DNA of 46,126 nt from Rhizobiales bacterium Ga0077556. GTDB taxonomy: Bacteria > Pseudomonadota > Alphaproteobacteria > Rhizobiales > Phreatobacteraceae. Positions within the stretch are counted from its first letter, which is position 1; each line of letters starts with the position of its first letter. This document shows positions 45,823 to 46,126 of this stretch, piece after piece. The translations under genes were made by a program, and so were the position numbers. The notes beneath the pieces were generated by a model. The model saw only the letters and a program-made list of their open reading frames with translations, was not told where the DNA came from and searched no databases. The stretch is from positions 1 to 46,126 of the forward strand of contig LNFH01000203.1 of NCBI GenBank assembly GCA_001464235.1, read 5' to 3'.

Positions 45823-46126
45823 GTGGAGGTCTGGCCCCGCATCGCAGCACTGATCGCCGCCGAGGGGGCCTGCGCCCTCGTCAGCGTCATGGCGACGCGA
45901 GGCTCGGTGCCGCGGGGTCCCGGCGCGCGGATGATCGTGCGGCCGGACGGCGCCTTCTTCGGGACGATCGGCGGCGGCACGCTCGAATGGCAGGCGCTGG
46001 CGAAGGCGCAGGCGCTGCTCGAACGCCGGGACGACGCGGCCCTCGTCCTCGACCAGCCGCTGGGTCCGGCGCTCGGCCAGTGCTGCGGTGGCCACGTCAC
46101 TCTCGCCATCGAGCGTTTCGGGGCAG
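45823..46126 (+). CDS. xdhC: XdhC, molybdenum cofactor sulfuration/insertion protein (N-terminal part, cut by window end)
   Basis: First 101 residues of XdhC, which binds Mo-cofactor, protects it during sulfuration and hands it to XdhB. Seen are [20 protein letters not shown], the [15 protein letters not shown] block, and QCCGGHV, all XdhC/CoxI family landmarks. Start GTG 45823 lies three bases behind xdhB. The Rossmann-like C-terminal half is outside the window. Confidence 0.94.
   Translation, partial: MEVWPRIAALIAAEGACALVSVMATRGSVPRGPGARMIVRPDGAFFGTIGGGTLEWQALAKAQALLERRDDAALVLDQPLGPALGQCCGGHVTLAIERFGA

Noticed and set aside
43492-46095. Long minus-strand open frame (867 codons) opposite xdhB-xdhC
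   Set aside because: Low-complexity shadow frame; xdhB and xdhC on the plus strand carry full family motifs.

Overview
The window is a very GC-rich (by eye close to 70%, not computed), densely packed stretch of an alphaproteobacterial chromosome. Gene content points to the Rhizobiales/Hyphomicrobiales: the order rpsB-tsf-pyrH-frr-uppS-cdsA-dxr-rseP-bamA-lpxD-fabZ-lpxA-lpxI-lpxB followed by gltA-gltX-comEC-lexA-moeA-moaC, a ribosomal protein S2 with a long C-terminal extension, a GAAC-N7-GAAC type SOS box, phosphatidylcholine synthase (Pcs), an IalB-family protein and LpxI instead of LpxH. I cannot name the genus. Most of the window is core genome; I see no transposase, phage gene, CRISPR array, tRNA or rRNA, and no gene-free stretch longer than 300 bases.

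Layout. 1-1333: end of purE and complete purK (purine synthesis). 1320-4935, minus strand: EamA transporter, then a coupled set SDR > Rsm22-like methyltransferase > small secreted Cys-rich protein, and a MOSC-domain protein. 5062-5684: a HAD phosphatase broken by a small internal deletion. 5706-7967: rpsB-tsf with promoter, leader hairpins and a strong terminator. 7977-9355, minus: a DsbA-fold isomerase and an SDR lacking the catalytic tyrosine, with a palindrome exactly filling their promoter spacer. 9525-22050: the envelope-biogenesis run pyrH-frr-uppS-cdsA-dxr-rseP-bamA-lpxD-fabZ-lpxA-lpxI-lpxB; pyrH here carries an apparent 14-base deletion that fuses it in frame to frr. 22082-24965, minus: gltA, gltX. 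25025-27355: comEC. 27363-29858, minus: lexA (with two SOS boxes), moeA, moaC. 29923-34110, minus: a FrnE-like DsbA protein and a translationally coupled pair, YejA-like solute-binding protein plus a degenerate adenylate-forming (ANL) protein. 34326-37802, plus: IalB-family protein, malyl-CoA-lyase-like protein, HspQ, AEC transporter. 37807-41531: UbiH-like FAD monooxygenase (minus), phosphatidylcholine synthase (plus), SulP transporter (minus). 41689-46126, plus: uraH-xdhA-xdhB-xdhC purine-catabolic operon, cut by the window end.

How the genes work together. The central block couples translation (S2, EF-Ts, RRF) to UMP kinase, isoprenoid synthesis (Dxr), undecaprenyl carrier (UppS), phospholipid precursor (CdsA), outer-membrane protein assembly (BamA, RseP) and lipid A (LpxD/FabZ/LpxA/LpxI/LpxB). 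MoaC and MoeA make molybdenum cofactor, which the xanthine dehydrogenase at the right end uses; XDH and hydroxyisourate hydrolase degrade purines to and beyond urate.

Most worth a second look: the pyrH deletion and pyrH-frr fusion reading frame, a second similar deletion in the HAD gene 4.7 kb away, the operator-like palindrome before the Tyr-less SDR/isomerase pair, the catalytically degenerate ANL protein coupled to an orphan binding protein, and the doubled SOS operator of lexA. I do not see a large undescribed multi-gene system; the novelty candidates are single genes or gene pairs.
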